Shown: positions 6,500-14,095 of the stretch, piece after piece | Layout: every line of letters starts with the position of its first letter | How positions within the stretch are numbered: position 1 is the stretch's first letter | Assembly (NCBI GenBank): GCA_947258905.1 | Contig: CAMYKF010000418.1 | Span: 1 to 14,900, forward strand | Reading direction: 5' to 3' | Source: an uncultured Pirellulaceae bacterium | Lineage (GTDB): Bacteria > Planctomycetota > Planctomycetia > Pirellulales > Pirellulaceae | DNA length: 14,900 bases | Made by a program: the position numbers and the translations under genes | The notes under the pieces: generated by a model | The model's input: the letters and a program-made list of their open reading frames with translations, nothing else | Told to the model about the DNA's origin: nothing | Databases searched by the model: none

Positions 6500-8218
6500 C
6501 TACTGAAAATTAACCAGCGAACGTGCCGATCCGCTGCGTACCTTGCCGGAGCGAATCAATTCGGTTTCCATGGCCACCCGCTCCATCAGCTGCGGGTCCG
6601 TTAACAAGGCCGTGCGAACGCCCAGCGATGCCAGCCGACCGGCGGCTTGCCGGGACAGTATCTCGTCGTGTTTTTCAATGGCCTCACCGAGAATCTGTCG
6701 TGCCAGCGGGTCACGGATTTCCTGCATCGCATCGGGCCGGCCCGTATCGACGAAGATCATGCGGTGCCCGGCAGCCCGACACACCCTGACCATTTCCTCC
6801 AGCCGATGAAGTTCCGGTTCGCGAATCGGCAATCGTCCGATCAGGATAAACAACTCGTTATCCCTGGCGCGATTGCGGGCTTCCATCATGCGCAAGCACA
6901 GTTGCTCCAGCGACGCTGACTCAATGGACTCGGTGTCTTCACTGTTCATGCTGCGGACGGGAACCGTGCTGACCGGGTACCGCCGGGCATACTCCAGACA
7001 CGCGTCGCGCATGGCCCGGTCATCATAAATCAGCCGGAATTCGAATCCCGGTGGCCGGGCCTGCAACGTGCACAACACCGGTGCCATGCGACTGCGTATC
7101 TTGAAGTGGCGGCTGCGAAACGGCCACCACAAACGCCGATTCAGCGGAATAAAGCTGTACCGCTTGTCATACATCTGTGGAAACCGGCAATAGCTTTCGG
7201 CAAAGATCAGGTTGACCAGTTCGCCGTCATCCAGTGCTTCCAGTCGGGGATTGGGATCGGCGGCGGCCAGCAGGCAATGCAGCATGCGGGCCAGTTGGCG
7301 TTCGCCTGTACCATGGGGGATCCTTGTCGATCCCCGCTCGCTGGTCAGCACGGCCGCTACCGGATCGCGATCGGACAAGAGCAACCGGGCGGTCGAGGCC
7401 ACGGCCGTCACCACGCGGTCGGCATTGGACGGGCCGGGCCGGCCGCTGAACTGGGTGGTTGCCAGATCGCAAAACACTGTGGCGCGAACGGGCACTTCCT
7501 TTTCAAACTCGCGACTCATCAATTTGCCGAGTCGCGCGGTGGGCTTCCAGGCGATTGATCGCGGCGGATCCCCTGGCTGGTAATCGCGAATGCCCAGCAA
7601 TTCAGCGCTGATCCCGGCGCTGCGATGGCGGTGGTGCCCGAGAATGATTTGCAGATTGTTTTGTTTGAGTACCGACGTGGTCGTTTGCGGCCGGATCAAA
7701 AACGGCAGGACCGTCACTTCCTGGGTGGCAGGTGTAAAACGCCGACCGCGGAACATGCCGTTGGCATCCTCCAGCCCCACTTCGATTCCGGGAAGTTGCA
7801 AACGCCCGCACACCAGCGGCTTGATCTTGTAGGTTATGCGAAAGCTGTTTGCCAGGCGTGAATCAAAGATCGCCTGGGGGCTGCCATCGACGATCTGGCA
7901 GGCATCGGGCACCGCGTCGCCAATCAGCAGTCGCAACCCGCGGGCCCGCCGGTCAAGTTCGCCGGTGACCTCAACCAGGTACTCCTCGTCCACGACCAGG
8001 ACCTGACGATCCAGAGACTCGCCATTGATGCTGCGTGACACATTCCTGACCAGCCGGGACGACAGACCAAGGGCCCGCAGCACGCCCAACCATTGCCAGC
8101 CCAGCCACATCAGCAGTGACAGGGCCGCCAACGACACGCCCTCGTGCGGACGTAACAATCCGGCAAACAGACCTGTGCCGGCGATGGTTAAAAGAATGCT
8201 GCTGCGCGTGGTAAGCAT
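6500..8218 (-). CDS. DUF58 domain protein, membrane-anchored, with degenerate VWA-like fold
   Basis: ATG 8218 is chosen because it lies 13 bases after the MoxR stop and starts directly into the membrane anchor; the frame is open further up but would overlap MoxR. The 572-residue protein has two N-terminal helices (about 8-22 and 28-48), then a beta-rich region. The DUF58 signature follows: ELLGIRDYQPGD (206-217) and RSIAWKPTARLGKL (220-233). After it comes a VWA-like domain beginning VRATVFCDLATTQF (about 244-257). In VWA domains this strand usually carries a D-x-S-x-S metal site. Here it reads D-L-A-T-T, so metal binding is doubtful. A long C-terminal part follows, ending with a second alpha/beta segment (FILIGRLPI ... 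MIFVDTGRPD). DUF58 proteins are regular genetic partners of MoxR ATPases and are thought to be their clients or adaptors. The next gene starts four bases downstream. Confidence 0.92.
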   Translation of the reverse strand: MLTTRSSILLTIAGTGLFAGLLRPHEGVSLAALSLLMWLGWQWLGVLRALGLSSRLVRNVSRSINGESLDRQVLVVDEEYLVEVTGELDRRARGLRLLIGDAVPDACQIVDGSPQAIFDSRLANSFRITYKIKPLVCGRLQLPGIEVGLEDANGMFRGRRFTPATQEVTVLPFLIRPQTTTSVLKQNNLQIILGHHRHRSAGISAELLGIRDYQPGDPPRSIAWKPTARLGKLMSREFEKEVPVRATVFCDLATTQFSGRPGPSNADRVVTAVASTARLLLSDRDPVAAVLTSERGSTRIPHGTGERQLARMLHCLLAAADPNPRLEALDDGELVNLIFAESYCRFPQMYDKRYSFIPLNRRLWWPFRSRHFKIRSRMAPVLCTLQARPPGFEFRLIYDDRAMRDACLEYARRYPVSTVPVRSMNSEDTESIESASLEQLCLRMMEARNRARDNELFILIGRLPIREPELHRLEEMVRVCRAAGHRMIFVDTGRPDAMQEIRDPLARQILGEAIEKHDEILSRQAAGRLASLGVRTALLTDPQLMERVAMETELIRSGKVRSGSARSLVNFQ

Positions 8219-8231
8219 GGTTCGCCCGTGT

Positions 8232-9194
8232 TCAGGATTCCAGAACGGGCACGCTGCGCACGATCTCGCCAATGACTTCAGAAATGTTGCGTCCGGAAAG
8301 TTCGGCTTCGGGTCGCATGATCACACGATGCTCCAGCACCGGATGGGCAATGGCCTGCACGTCCTCGTGAGTGCAAAACGGCTTGCCATTCAACAAGGCC
8401 CGGGACCGCGCCGCTCGCAACAAAAAGATGCCGGCACGCGGGCTGGCCCCCAGCAACACATCGCGATGATTCCGCGTGGCGCGAATCAAATCGACAATGT
8501 ATTCCTTGAGTTCCCGCGAACCATGGACCGAATCCACAAATCCCTGCAGCCGCAGGATCTTTGCCGGAGCACAAATATTTTCCGGTGGTGCGTCCGGCGC
8601 TTCCTGCAGTTCCAGCAAATCAATCTCGCCACCTCGTTCCGGATAACCAACTCGTACGCGAAACATGAACCGATCCAGCTGGGCTTCCGGCAACCGGTAC
8701 ACGCCTTCCTGCTCGACGGGGTTCTGCGTGGCCAGCACAATAAACGGTTCAGGCAGGTCCAGTGTATCGCCCTCGATCGTGACCTGGCGTTCCTGCATGG
8801 CCTCCAGCAAAGCCGATTGGGTACGGGCCGGTGCCCGGTTTAGTTCATCGGCCAGCAGCAACTGGCAAAAGATCGGACCGGTTTGCAGCACAAATTCGGT
8901 CCGCGACTGGTCATACACCTTGGTGCCGGTGACATCCGAGGGCAACAGGTCCGGCGTGAACTGGATGCGGCGATAGTCCATGCCCAGCACCACCGCCAGA
9001 CTGCGACACAACGTCGTCTTGGCCGTCCCCGGTACGCCTTCCAGCAATACGTGTCCGCCAGCCACGATGGCAATTACCACCTGATCGATGACCGATTGCA
9101 TGTCGATCAGCGATCGGCCCAGCGTGGCGGCAATGGCGTCGCCCACGCGACCGGCATCCCTGGCAACTTCCTGAATTGGAATCGGTTCGTTCAC
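8232..9194 (-). CDS. MoxR-family AAA+ ATPase
   Basis: GTG 9194 is chosen: it lies 7 bases past the upstream stop and is preceded by a GAGG ribosome site, whereas the longer open frame would overlap that gene by about 60 bases. The 320-residue protein has the family's usual length and motifs: Walker A GVPGTAKTT (53-61), the QFTPDLLPSDVTG region, Walker B LLLADELNRA (112-121), sensor 1 ATQNPVEQEG (155-164) and LPEAQLDRF (168-176). It then has the C-terminal helical lid with GASPRAG. MoxR proteins form cytoplasmic hexamers that use ATP to remodel partner proteins, classically activating or assembling envelope or metalloenzyme complexes. The partners are normally encoded next door; here the DUF58 gene follows after 13 bases, and two large membrane proteins precede. 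All ATPase motifs look intact. Confidence 0.97.
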   Translation of the reverse strand: MNEPIPIQEVARDAGRVGDAIAATLGRSLIDMQSVIDQVVIAIVAGGHVLLEGVPGTAKTTLCRSLAVVLGMDYRRIQFTPDLLPSDVTGTKVYDQSRTEFVLQTGPIFCQLLLADELNRAPARTQSALLEAMQERQVTIEGDTLDLPEPFIVLATQNPVEQEGVYRLPEAQLDRFMFRVRVGYPERGGEIDLLELQEAPDAPPENICAPAKILRLQGFVDSVHGSRELKEYIVDLIRATRNHRDVLLGASPRAGIFLLRAARSRALLNGKPFCTHEDVQAIAHPVLEHRVIMRPEAELSGRNISEVIGEIVRSVPVLES

Positions 9195-9201
9195 ACGGGC
9201 C

Positions 9202-10614
9202 TCAGATCGATTGCGGGGATGCTGCCAAAGACGGATTCGACGAAGCGGACGCATTATTGGCATCGTAAACCAGCAAATGGTTGTCGTGCAAATGGTTCCA
9301 TTGTTCCACGGAAGATTGCAGCCAGCGGAGGCGTTCAGTCGTCCACCAGCCGCTGCCGGGGTTGCGTAAATGGCGACCGGCTTTTTTCAGATCGCGCAGG
9401 ATGGAGACGCGGTCCGCTACCGCTGCATCCACCGTAATTCCGTCGGGAAAATTGCGAACGTCGCGTCGCGTTCCGTCGGAGGCAACGAAATAGAACTTTT
9501 GCACCAGTTGCAAGGCGGCCAGCTTGCGGTCATCGGCGAAGCGGGATTTGGCCGAGACGGCCTCCTTCAAACGATCGGCGCGAACCCAGGGATCGGCAAC
9601 TTCCTGCAACATGCTTTCGCTGCCCGCGTACTTCAAAAACAACCACAGTCCCAAAATGATGGTTGCCAGGAAGATCAACGTACGCATCACCACACGATCA
9701 TCCAGTTCTTCGACGATGGTCGCCAGGAACTCGTTGACGAGATTTTCCTCTTCGACCACCGCAGCCACCGTATTGCCAAACTCCAGCAACTTGTCGGGAG
9801 GCAGATTCTTCAACGCTTCGAGTACTTCGGCACGGCTGGGTGGTGGCAACTGTACATCGACGCCACGCGGATCGGCAGGCGCTTTGACACGCCCATCGAC
9901 CACGATCAGGAGGTTCGTGCGACCGCCTTCGGCCAGCCAGGCCATGGCCTGCAAGGCAAACCGTGCGTTGTCACCGTGAATCAGCATCTGGTTGGAAAAC
10001 ACCGACTGGTCCGCACAGGCCAGCATGCGACTGTTGCGACGCCCCTCGCGCGCCACCAGGAATTCATACCGCTCGGAAGTGCCTTGCAGCGGCGGCATGC
10101 TCGCCAGTTGGCCAGACTGCGAGCGTACGCGCAAGCCGCCGGATCGATTGGTGACTATCTGCTGGACGCCCTGCACCACTGGATGATTTGATCGACGGGG
10201 ACGCACAATCGGGCACTCCATATAGCGGCCGGCGAAGCAATCGGAATCTCGCACCACGCGCCGTGGACCCGCCGCAAAACGGATTGCCCCGCCGTCAAAA
10301 TTGCCGGTGCGGTCGGAAGCCAGCAACAACGCACCGCCGCGGGTCACAAACGTTTCCGGATCGACTGGCAGATTGCGGATGTCGCCCAGGGCGACAAGAA
10401 CACTTTCCGACGCCGAGCCCTGACGCCAGGTGCGTTCACTGGTTTGCACTTCCATCCCCAGTGAACGACAAATCAGCGCCAACCCGTTGTAGCCGCGTCG
10501 CCAACTGGCGTCATCGACGGTCTGCTGGGCATCAAGTTCACCATGCGGGGCGACCAGCAGCCAGGACAAGCCAATAATCAGCCACAGCAGGCTCGTTGCT
10601 CGGATACGACTCAT
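9202..10614 (-). CDS. DUF4350-like membrane protein
   Basis: The protein has 470 residues. ATG 10614 overlaps the upstream TGA by four bases (ATGA), indicating coupled translation. Residues 8-24 form a signal anchor or signal peptide (region ends LDAQQ). About 35-240 is an alpha/beta domain with a GGALLLASDRTG strand-turn, an ACADQSVFSNQML stretch and LLIVVDGRV, which fits the DUF4350 domain found beside MoxR genes. A Pro/Glu-rich linker leads to a transmembrane helix (about 309-329, RTLIFLATIILGLWLFLKY) and a C-terminal cytoplasmic domain of about 140 residues ending in a low-complexity Ala/Ser tail. The topology places the DUF4350 domain outside the membrane and the tail in the cytoplasm, where MoxR could engage it. 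Function unknown; the family call rests on layout and neighbourhood more than on a diagnostic motif. Confidence 0.8.
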   Translation of the reverse strand: MSRIRATSLLWLIIGLSWLLVAPHGELDAQQTVDDASWRRGYNGLALICRSLGMEVQTSERTWRQGSASESVLVALGDIRNLPVDPETFVTRGGALLLASDRTGNFDGGAIRFAAGPRRVVRDSDCFAGRYMECPIVRPRRSNHPVVQGVQQIVTNRSGGLRVRSQSGQLASMPPLQGTSERYEFLVAREGRRNSRMLACADQSVFSNQMLIHGDNARFALQAMAWLAEGGRTNLLIVVDGRVKAPADPRGVDVQLPPPSRAEVLEALKNLPPDKLLEFGNTVAAVVEEENLVNEFLATIVEELDDRVVMRTLIFLATIILGLWLFLKYAGSESMLQEVADPWVRADRLKEAVSAKSRFADDRKLAALQLVQKFYFVASDGTRRDVRNFPDGITVDAAVADRVSILRDLKKAGRHLRNPGSGWWTTERLRWLQSSVEQWNHLHDNHLLVYDANNASASSNPSLAASPQSI

Positions 10615-12092
10615 GATGCGGGGGATTCCTCGGCGGCTGGTTCGCTGGAAACCGTTTTGCGGCCACTAATCTGTTTGAGGATAGCCCGGCAGCGGTCCAG
10701 TTGACTGGAAGTCAACGCCGCCGCCCCGGCACGCGAATAGCGAGCGAACTCGTAACATTCCACCAGCTCTCCGATGGACTCGCGCATTTGTGGCTGGTCG
10801 CTGCACAAGGCCAGTTCCGCCTGTCGGGCATGCCACCATTGCGAAGCCCTGCCGAAAGTTGCCAACAGGTATCCGTCCACCGCGCGTACCAGATCGTCCG
10901 GGGAAGCGACCCGCGGAACGCGAAACCGCCGGCGTGGATAAACATCACCGAATTCAGATTCCGCTTCGGCAAATACACGCATCCCAATCCAGACCAGCAA
11001 TGCGACCAGCGCCAACGCCATGCCGCCTAGTAACCACCAGCTGACCTGAGCCACCTCGGGCATGGCAGCGCCACCGGAAGGACCCTGTAACGCCGACCAG
11101 AATCCGCCGGACGAGGAATTCATGAGATCACCGACTCGTGAGGACCAGCCGGCCGGTCCGGACGAGCCCGAACCATGGTTTTCGATGGTCGACTGAATGT
11201 TGCTGATCATCCCGTCGAACAGCCCGTCCATGGATTCCGCGATACGGGAACCAAATCCACGTTCGTTCAGCCGGCTGCGTTGGGCCGCCTCAATCAGCAA
11301 GCGATCAAAACGCACTTCGACGCGTTCTCCGGTGTCGGGAATATCGATTTGCGTGTTGGCATTGTTTCGCGGCTCGAACACCCCGGGATCGATTTCCGGT
11401 GTCGGGTTGGCGTTCTCGTCGAAGCGCTGCAGTCGCTCGAGGAACTGGCGGCTCAGGTCTTCCGCGCGTTCGCGGCTGATCGGCGACGACCGGTTACCCG
11501 GTTCGGTGCCCGGGATATTGCCCGGCTGGACATCCTCGCGAAACGGATCGGGAATCCGTCGCGGCTGAGGGCTCCCATCAGGACGGTTGTTGTCGCGAAT
11601 CGTATCCGGCAATCGCGGCGGATTGCCGCCCGGCAGATTTTCAACCATGTCCCGCAAGGATTCGGGCAGATCATCGCTGGACAACTGCTCCCGCAGGTAT
11701 TGCTGCAAGGCTTCGGGCACCTCGGGCTGCTCGCCGCGATCAATGCGATCCAGGTACCGCCGGCCCAGTTCGACAAGATTGCGTTGTTGCTCGGGTGTCA
11801 ATTCGGAAAGCAGTTCGTCGCGCGAATCGCGAATCCGATCCAGCAAGGCCTCGTTGGCTTGTTGTTGTTGCAGATCATTCATCACCTGCAATACACGCAG
11901 GGAATTCAGTAACTGATCGGGCGTGGGGACCCGGGAGCGCTGAAAATCCAGGAATTCGGGATCGTATTGCGATTGCGATTGCGCATGGACTGACCCCTGC
12001 CAGCTGGCACCCAGTGAGACGGCCAGCGCGAAACAGCAAAGCCACCGACAGCAAAGCGTCATTCGACTGGTCGATTTGAGTACTGCCTTCAC
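10611..12092 (-). CDS. secreted/membrane protein with C-terminal DUF4129-like domain, first gene of the MoxR operon
   Basis: The protein has 493 residues from GTG 12092, which has AGAGG nine bases upstream; ATG 12062 is an alternative without a ribosome site. Residues 1-37 form a signal peptide ending VHA-Q. The exported part (about 38-350) begins with a Leu/Gln/Arg-rich, probably coiled-coil stretch (60-120). It continues with a long Pro/Asn/Arg-rich disordered region (150-250), an amphipathic block (255-305) and a Ser/Gly linker. One transmembrane helix (350-372) leads to a cytoplasmic domain. Its end, ECYEFARYSRAGAAALTSSQLDRC, matches the DUF4129 pattern in which an aromatic-rich helix is followed by a small helix-turn. 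DUF4129 domains recur next to MoxR/DUF58 genes. Its TGA overlaps the next ATG. The likely role is an envelope component of the MoxR assembly; this is inference. Confidence 0.8.
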   Translation of the reverse strand: MKAVLKSTSRMTLCCRWLCCFALAVSLGASWQGSVHAQSQSQYDPEFLDFQRSRVPTPDQLLNSLRVLQVMNDLQQQQANEALLDRIRDSRDELLSELTPEQQRNLVELGRRYLDRIDRGEQPEVPEALQQYLREQLSSDDLPESLRDMVENLPGGNPPRLPDTIRDNNRPDGSPQPRRIPDPFREDVQPGNIPGTEPGNRSSPISRERAEDLSRQFLERLQRFDENANPTPEIDPGVFEPRNNANTQIDIPDTGERVEVRFDRLLIEAAQRSRLNERGFGSRIAESMDGLFDGMISNIQSTIENHGSGSSGPAGWSSRVGDLMNSSSGGFWSALQGPSGGAAMPEVAQVSWWLLGGMALALVALLVWIGMRVFAEAESEFGDVYPRRRFRVPRVASPDDLVRAVDGYLLATFGRASQWWHARQAELALCSDQPQMRESIGELVECYEFARYSRAGAAALTSSQLDRCRAILKQISGRKTVSSEPAAEESPAS

Positions 12093-12115
12093 AATCCCGC
12101 GCCTCTGTGACTCGA

Positions 12116-12140
12116 TGTTCCGCGTGCCGGTGTTCCGCGT
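12116..12140. repeat. 10-bp direct repeat ahead of the MoxR operon
   Basis: TGTTCCGCGT occurs at 12116-12125 and again at 12131-12140, a 15-base period (about one and a half helical turns). It lies 24-48 bases ahead of the operon's first start codon, between the possible promoter and the ribosome site. It could be a tandem operator or simply a small duplication. Confidence 0.6.
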
Positions 12141-12151
12141 CGGTTGGCTGG

Positions 12152-12181
12152 ATTTTACGCGGCCCGGGCGGGGCAGGGCAA
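12152..12181 (-). promoter_or_regulatory. possible promoter of the MoxR operon
   Basis: On the minus strand, TTGCCC (12181-12176) and TAAAAT (12157-12152) are spaced 18 bases apart, about 60 bases before the GTG at 12092. An intrinsic terminator lies upstream, so a promoter is needed somewhere in 12093-12258. This is a by-eye consensus match, and the -35 is weak. Confidence 0.3.
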
Positions 12182-12258
12182 CAACGTCATCGGCGTCGGT
12201 ATCGTATTGCCCCGGTTACGCAGGACGTTCTTCACATTTGTTTCTACGCGGCACATAC

Positions 12259-12288
12259 AAAAAAAGCCCGGCCAAAATCGGCCGGGCT
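12259..12288 (-). terminator. intrinsic terminator of the DUF1598 gene
   Basis: Read on the minus strand: AGCCCGGCC (12288-12280), loop GATTTT, GGCCGGGCT (12273-12265), then a run of T with seven T in all, the first being the last stem base. The stem is a perfect, GC-rich 9 bp. It lies 23 bases after the DUF1598 stop and separates that gene from the MoxR operon. On the plus strand the T-run is missing, so it is one-directional. Confidence 0.92.
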
Positions 12289-12310
12289 GTGATTTGTTTG
12301 GCGAAAAGGA

Positions 12311-13711
12311 CTAGTCCCACCACCACTGGCCTTCGGCCAGCTGGTCCAGTGAAACAGAATTGCGGACCTCGTCAACCTGGCCTTGCTCGTCGACTTGCAT
12401 ATTGTCGACCGTCAGAGCCTGACGAGGCTGAATGCTGACGCCACCACCAATCGGTGTAGCGAAACGGTTGCCTTTCCAGATACCGTTGATGGCCGGCGCG
12501 ACGTGCGTCGGAGTCTGCCAGGTTTCCACCGACAATTGTGATTCGTCGCGGAGCAGTGGCATGTCCCACCCGGCTTGTCCGTAGTAGTCCATTTCCTTGA
12601 TGAAGGCAGCCACGATGCTCATGTCCATCAGGTTTCGCAACTCGGCGAACACGGGAGACCGCTCGGCCAGCAAGCCATATTTTTCGGTAAAGTTGCGAGT
12701 GAAATTGCGACTGGCCCGATCCACGCCACTGCTGGCAGAACGCGTGCCGTCAGCAGCGACTCGTTCGTCCGCACCAATCAGCTTGACGCCGGGACCGACC
12801 AATTGCATGGCCGTTTCATCCGTATTGACGTTGATCCGCTGGTAATCGGGAGTGAAGTACCAACGTTGCAGGGCATTGCGGGAAACCTGTCGCAGCTTGA
12901 CCTTCTCGGCCCAGCTGGGAATGTTGACCGGTGGCTCTTCCAGGCCGATACCAATCATCTTCATGCGATAGTCGGCCTCGACCATGACGCGGCCGAAATG
13001 GGAATTGGCGGGAACGCCCTGGATCGTGACGACTTGTTTGCCAAGTGATTCACGCAGTGTATCCATGATGGCGGCTTCATTGCCGGCAATGATGATTTCG
13101 TTGGCTGCTGCCCGGGAATGCAACTCGGTGACCGCAGATTGGAATCGAGCCAGACCTTCCTGAGTCGGATCGATCGAGCAGCCGATCACGCCAGTGGAGG
13201 GTTGTTCCGGGTCAAATGCCCGCAAGGCCACCAGCAGGTCTTCCAGTTGCATAATCGCCTTGCCGGTCTGCATGCCGACCATGCGGCCCGACAGGTCCTG
13301 ATAAAAGCCTTCCGCCGGACCGGCAATCACAATGTCGCCGGTTTCGGGATAGTAGAAAACGTGTGTGATCTGCGTTAGCCCAGCCAGATTGCGGATGGCA
13401 TCGTCAAGGCCTTCGCCTTTGGCCAGCAAGTCGGCAATGTGGGCTTCCAACCGGTTCAGCGAAATCTTTCGCAAGTCGCTGGGCGCTTGCAGATCGGCTG
13501 ACAAGGTTTGCTGTGCAGCCTGGTACCGGGCCCGCGTCAGTTCGCCGGATTGGTCGGGATAAACCCGAGTCCGCATGACGCCGTCGGCATCGATCTCGAT
13601 ACCAGCGGGTACGAAGTTCACAACTTGTGCCTGAGCGATATGTCCCGCCGCAACGACAAACAGTGCGGAAAGGATGGCAATGAATCGGGTACGAATCATG
13701 CGACTCGTCAT
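12311..13711 (-). CDS. secreted DUF1598-domain protein (planctomycete family)
   Basis: ATG 13711 is set by a strong Shine-Dalgarno (GGGAGGA, five bases upstream). The frame stays open far upstream, but that extension has no coding character. The 466-residue protein starts with a Sec signal peptide (about 1-28, FIAILSALFVVAAGHIAQA-Q). The mature protein has a helical region (60-110), a strand block VFYYPETGDIVIAGPAEGF (118-136), and then QGVPANSHFGRVMVEADYRM (231-250). As I know the family, that last stretch is the heart of DUF1598, and DUF1598 is essentially restricted to planctomycetes. Its function is unknown. The protein ends WWWD at a TAG. It stands alone, with its own promoter region upstream and an intrinsic terminator downstream. 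Export and phylum restriction suggest an envelope or periplasmic role; that is inference. Confidence 0.88.
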   Translation of the reverse strand: MTSRMIRTRFIAILSALFVVAAGHIAQAQVVNFVPAGIEIDADGVMRTRVYPDQSGELTRARYQAAQQTLSADLQAPSDLRKISLNRLEAHIADLLAKGEGLDDAIRNLAGLTQITHVFYYPETGDIVIAGPAEGFYQDLSGRMVGMQTGKAIMQLEDLLVALRAFDPEQPSTGVIGCSIDPTQEGLARFQSAVTELHSRAAANEIIIAGNEAAIMDTLRESLGKQVVTIQGVPANSHFGRVMVEADYRMKMIGIGLEEPPVNIPSWAEKVKLRQVSRNALQRWYFTPDYQRINVNTDETAMQLVGPGVKLIGADERVAADGTRSASSGVDRASRNFTRNFTEKYGLLAERSPVFAELRNLMDMSIVAAFIKEMDYYGQAGWDMPLLRDESQLSVETWQTPTHVAPAINGIWKGNRFATPIGGGVSIQPRQALTVDNMQVDEQGQVDEVRNSVSLDQLAEGQWWWD

Positions 13712-13716
13712 CTGGT

Positions 13717-13723
13717 TCCTCCC
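13717..13723 (-). promoter_or_regulatory. strong ribosome binding site of the DUF1598 gene
   Basis: On the minus strand, GGGAGGA sits five bases ahead of the ATG at 13711. It decides this start over the later in-frame ATG at 13699 and over the long upstream extension. Confidence 0.85.
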
Positions 13724-13793
13724 AAAAAAGCCAGTGGCGCAGGATGAGCTTTGCGCTGTACTGCTGTGGCAATCCGGCAAACACGCCCTGGGC

Positions 13794-13820
13794 ATACTAT
13801 TTGGTGACACGGTCACCAAA
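13794..13820 (-). promoter_or_regulatory. probable operator palindrome next to a -10-like box, DUF1598 promoter
   Basis: TTTGGTGAC (13800-13808), spacer ACG, GTCACCAAA (13812-13820) is a perfect 9-3-9 inverted repeat. Directly beside it on the minus strand is TAGTAT (13799-13794), four of six matches to a -10 box, about 80 bases before the DUF1598 ATG. The palindrome would fill the spacer and -35 zone, as repressor operators often do. The -35 itself is poor (TCTTTG at 17 bases), which could mean that an activator or an alternative sigma factor is used. Confidence 0.5.
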
Positions 13821-13869
13821 GACCGCAGACCGCCCCTGTGGCCCGCGGACAAAACGTGCGAAAAATACT

Positions 13870-13885
13870 CAATTAATGTTAATTG
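13870..13885. repeat. AT-rich perfect palindrome
   Basis: CAATTAA (13870-13876), spacer TG, TTAATTG (13879-13885) is a perfect 7-2-7 inverted repeat within otherwise GC-rich DNA, 159 bases upstream of the DUF1598 start. Such AT-rich palindromes are common regulator sites upstream of promoters; which regulator cannot be told. Confidence 0.6.
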
Positions 13886-14058
13886 CGGGAATCTGCGCGG
13901 GCAAGAAAATATCGGAAAATGGTGCGGGTCAGAGCCTGTTCCACTGCCGTGGACCGGAAAACCCGAAGATTGGCTACTTTTCAGATTTCGTGCAGTCATT
14001 ATCGCAACGGACCGCAGGTAGGGTCCTGCCGATCGTAGCGAATGATGTGGACGCGAGG

Positions 14059-14095
14059 CAGGCTTCCAGCCTGGCATGTCGGTCACCACATGCCA
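14059..14095. repeat. two adjoining stem-loops just after the glycosylase's original stop
   Basis: CAGGCT-TCC-AGCCTG (14059-14073) abuts TGGCATGT (14072-14079) - 8-base loop - ACATGCCA (14088-14095); both stems are perfect. On the minus strand they begin two bases beyond the ancestral TAG (14099-14097). There is no T-run, so a classical intrinsic terminator is unlikely. They may cap or stabilise the transcript end. The AGGCTTCCAGCCT core also resembles short dispersed palindromes that I recall as common in planctomycete genomes (from memory, unverified). Confidence 0.65.

Noticed and set aside
8025..8843. 272-residue plus-strand open frame opposite DUF58/MoxR
   Set aside because: It is antisense to clear MoxR motifs, with composition typical of a reverse frame and no start signals.
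9370..10191. 273-residue plus-strand open frame opposite the DUF4350-like gene
   Set aside because: It is an antisense shadow of a coherent membrane protein with proper operon overlaps on the minus strand.
12076..12438. 120-residue plus-strand open frame spanning the terminator
   Set aside because: It runs over the operon leader, the intrinsic terminator and the end of the DUF1598 gene; there is no coding character.
13712..14089. N-terminal extension of 126 residues on the DUF1598 frame
   Set aside because: The strong Shine-Dalgarno and signal peptide at 13711 set the start, and the extension would run through both palindromes and the promoter.
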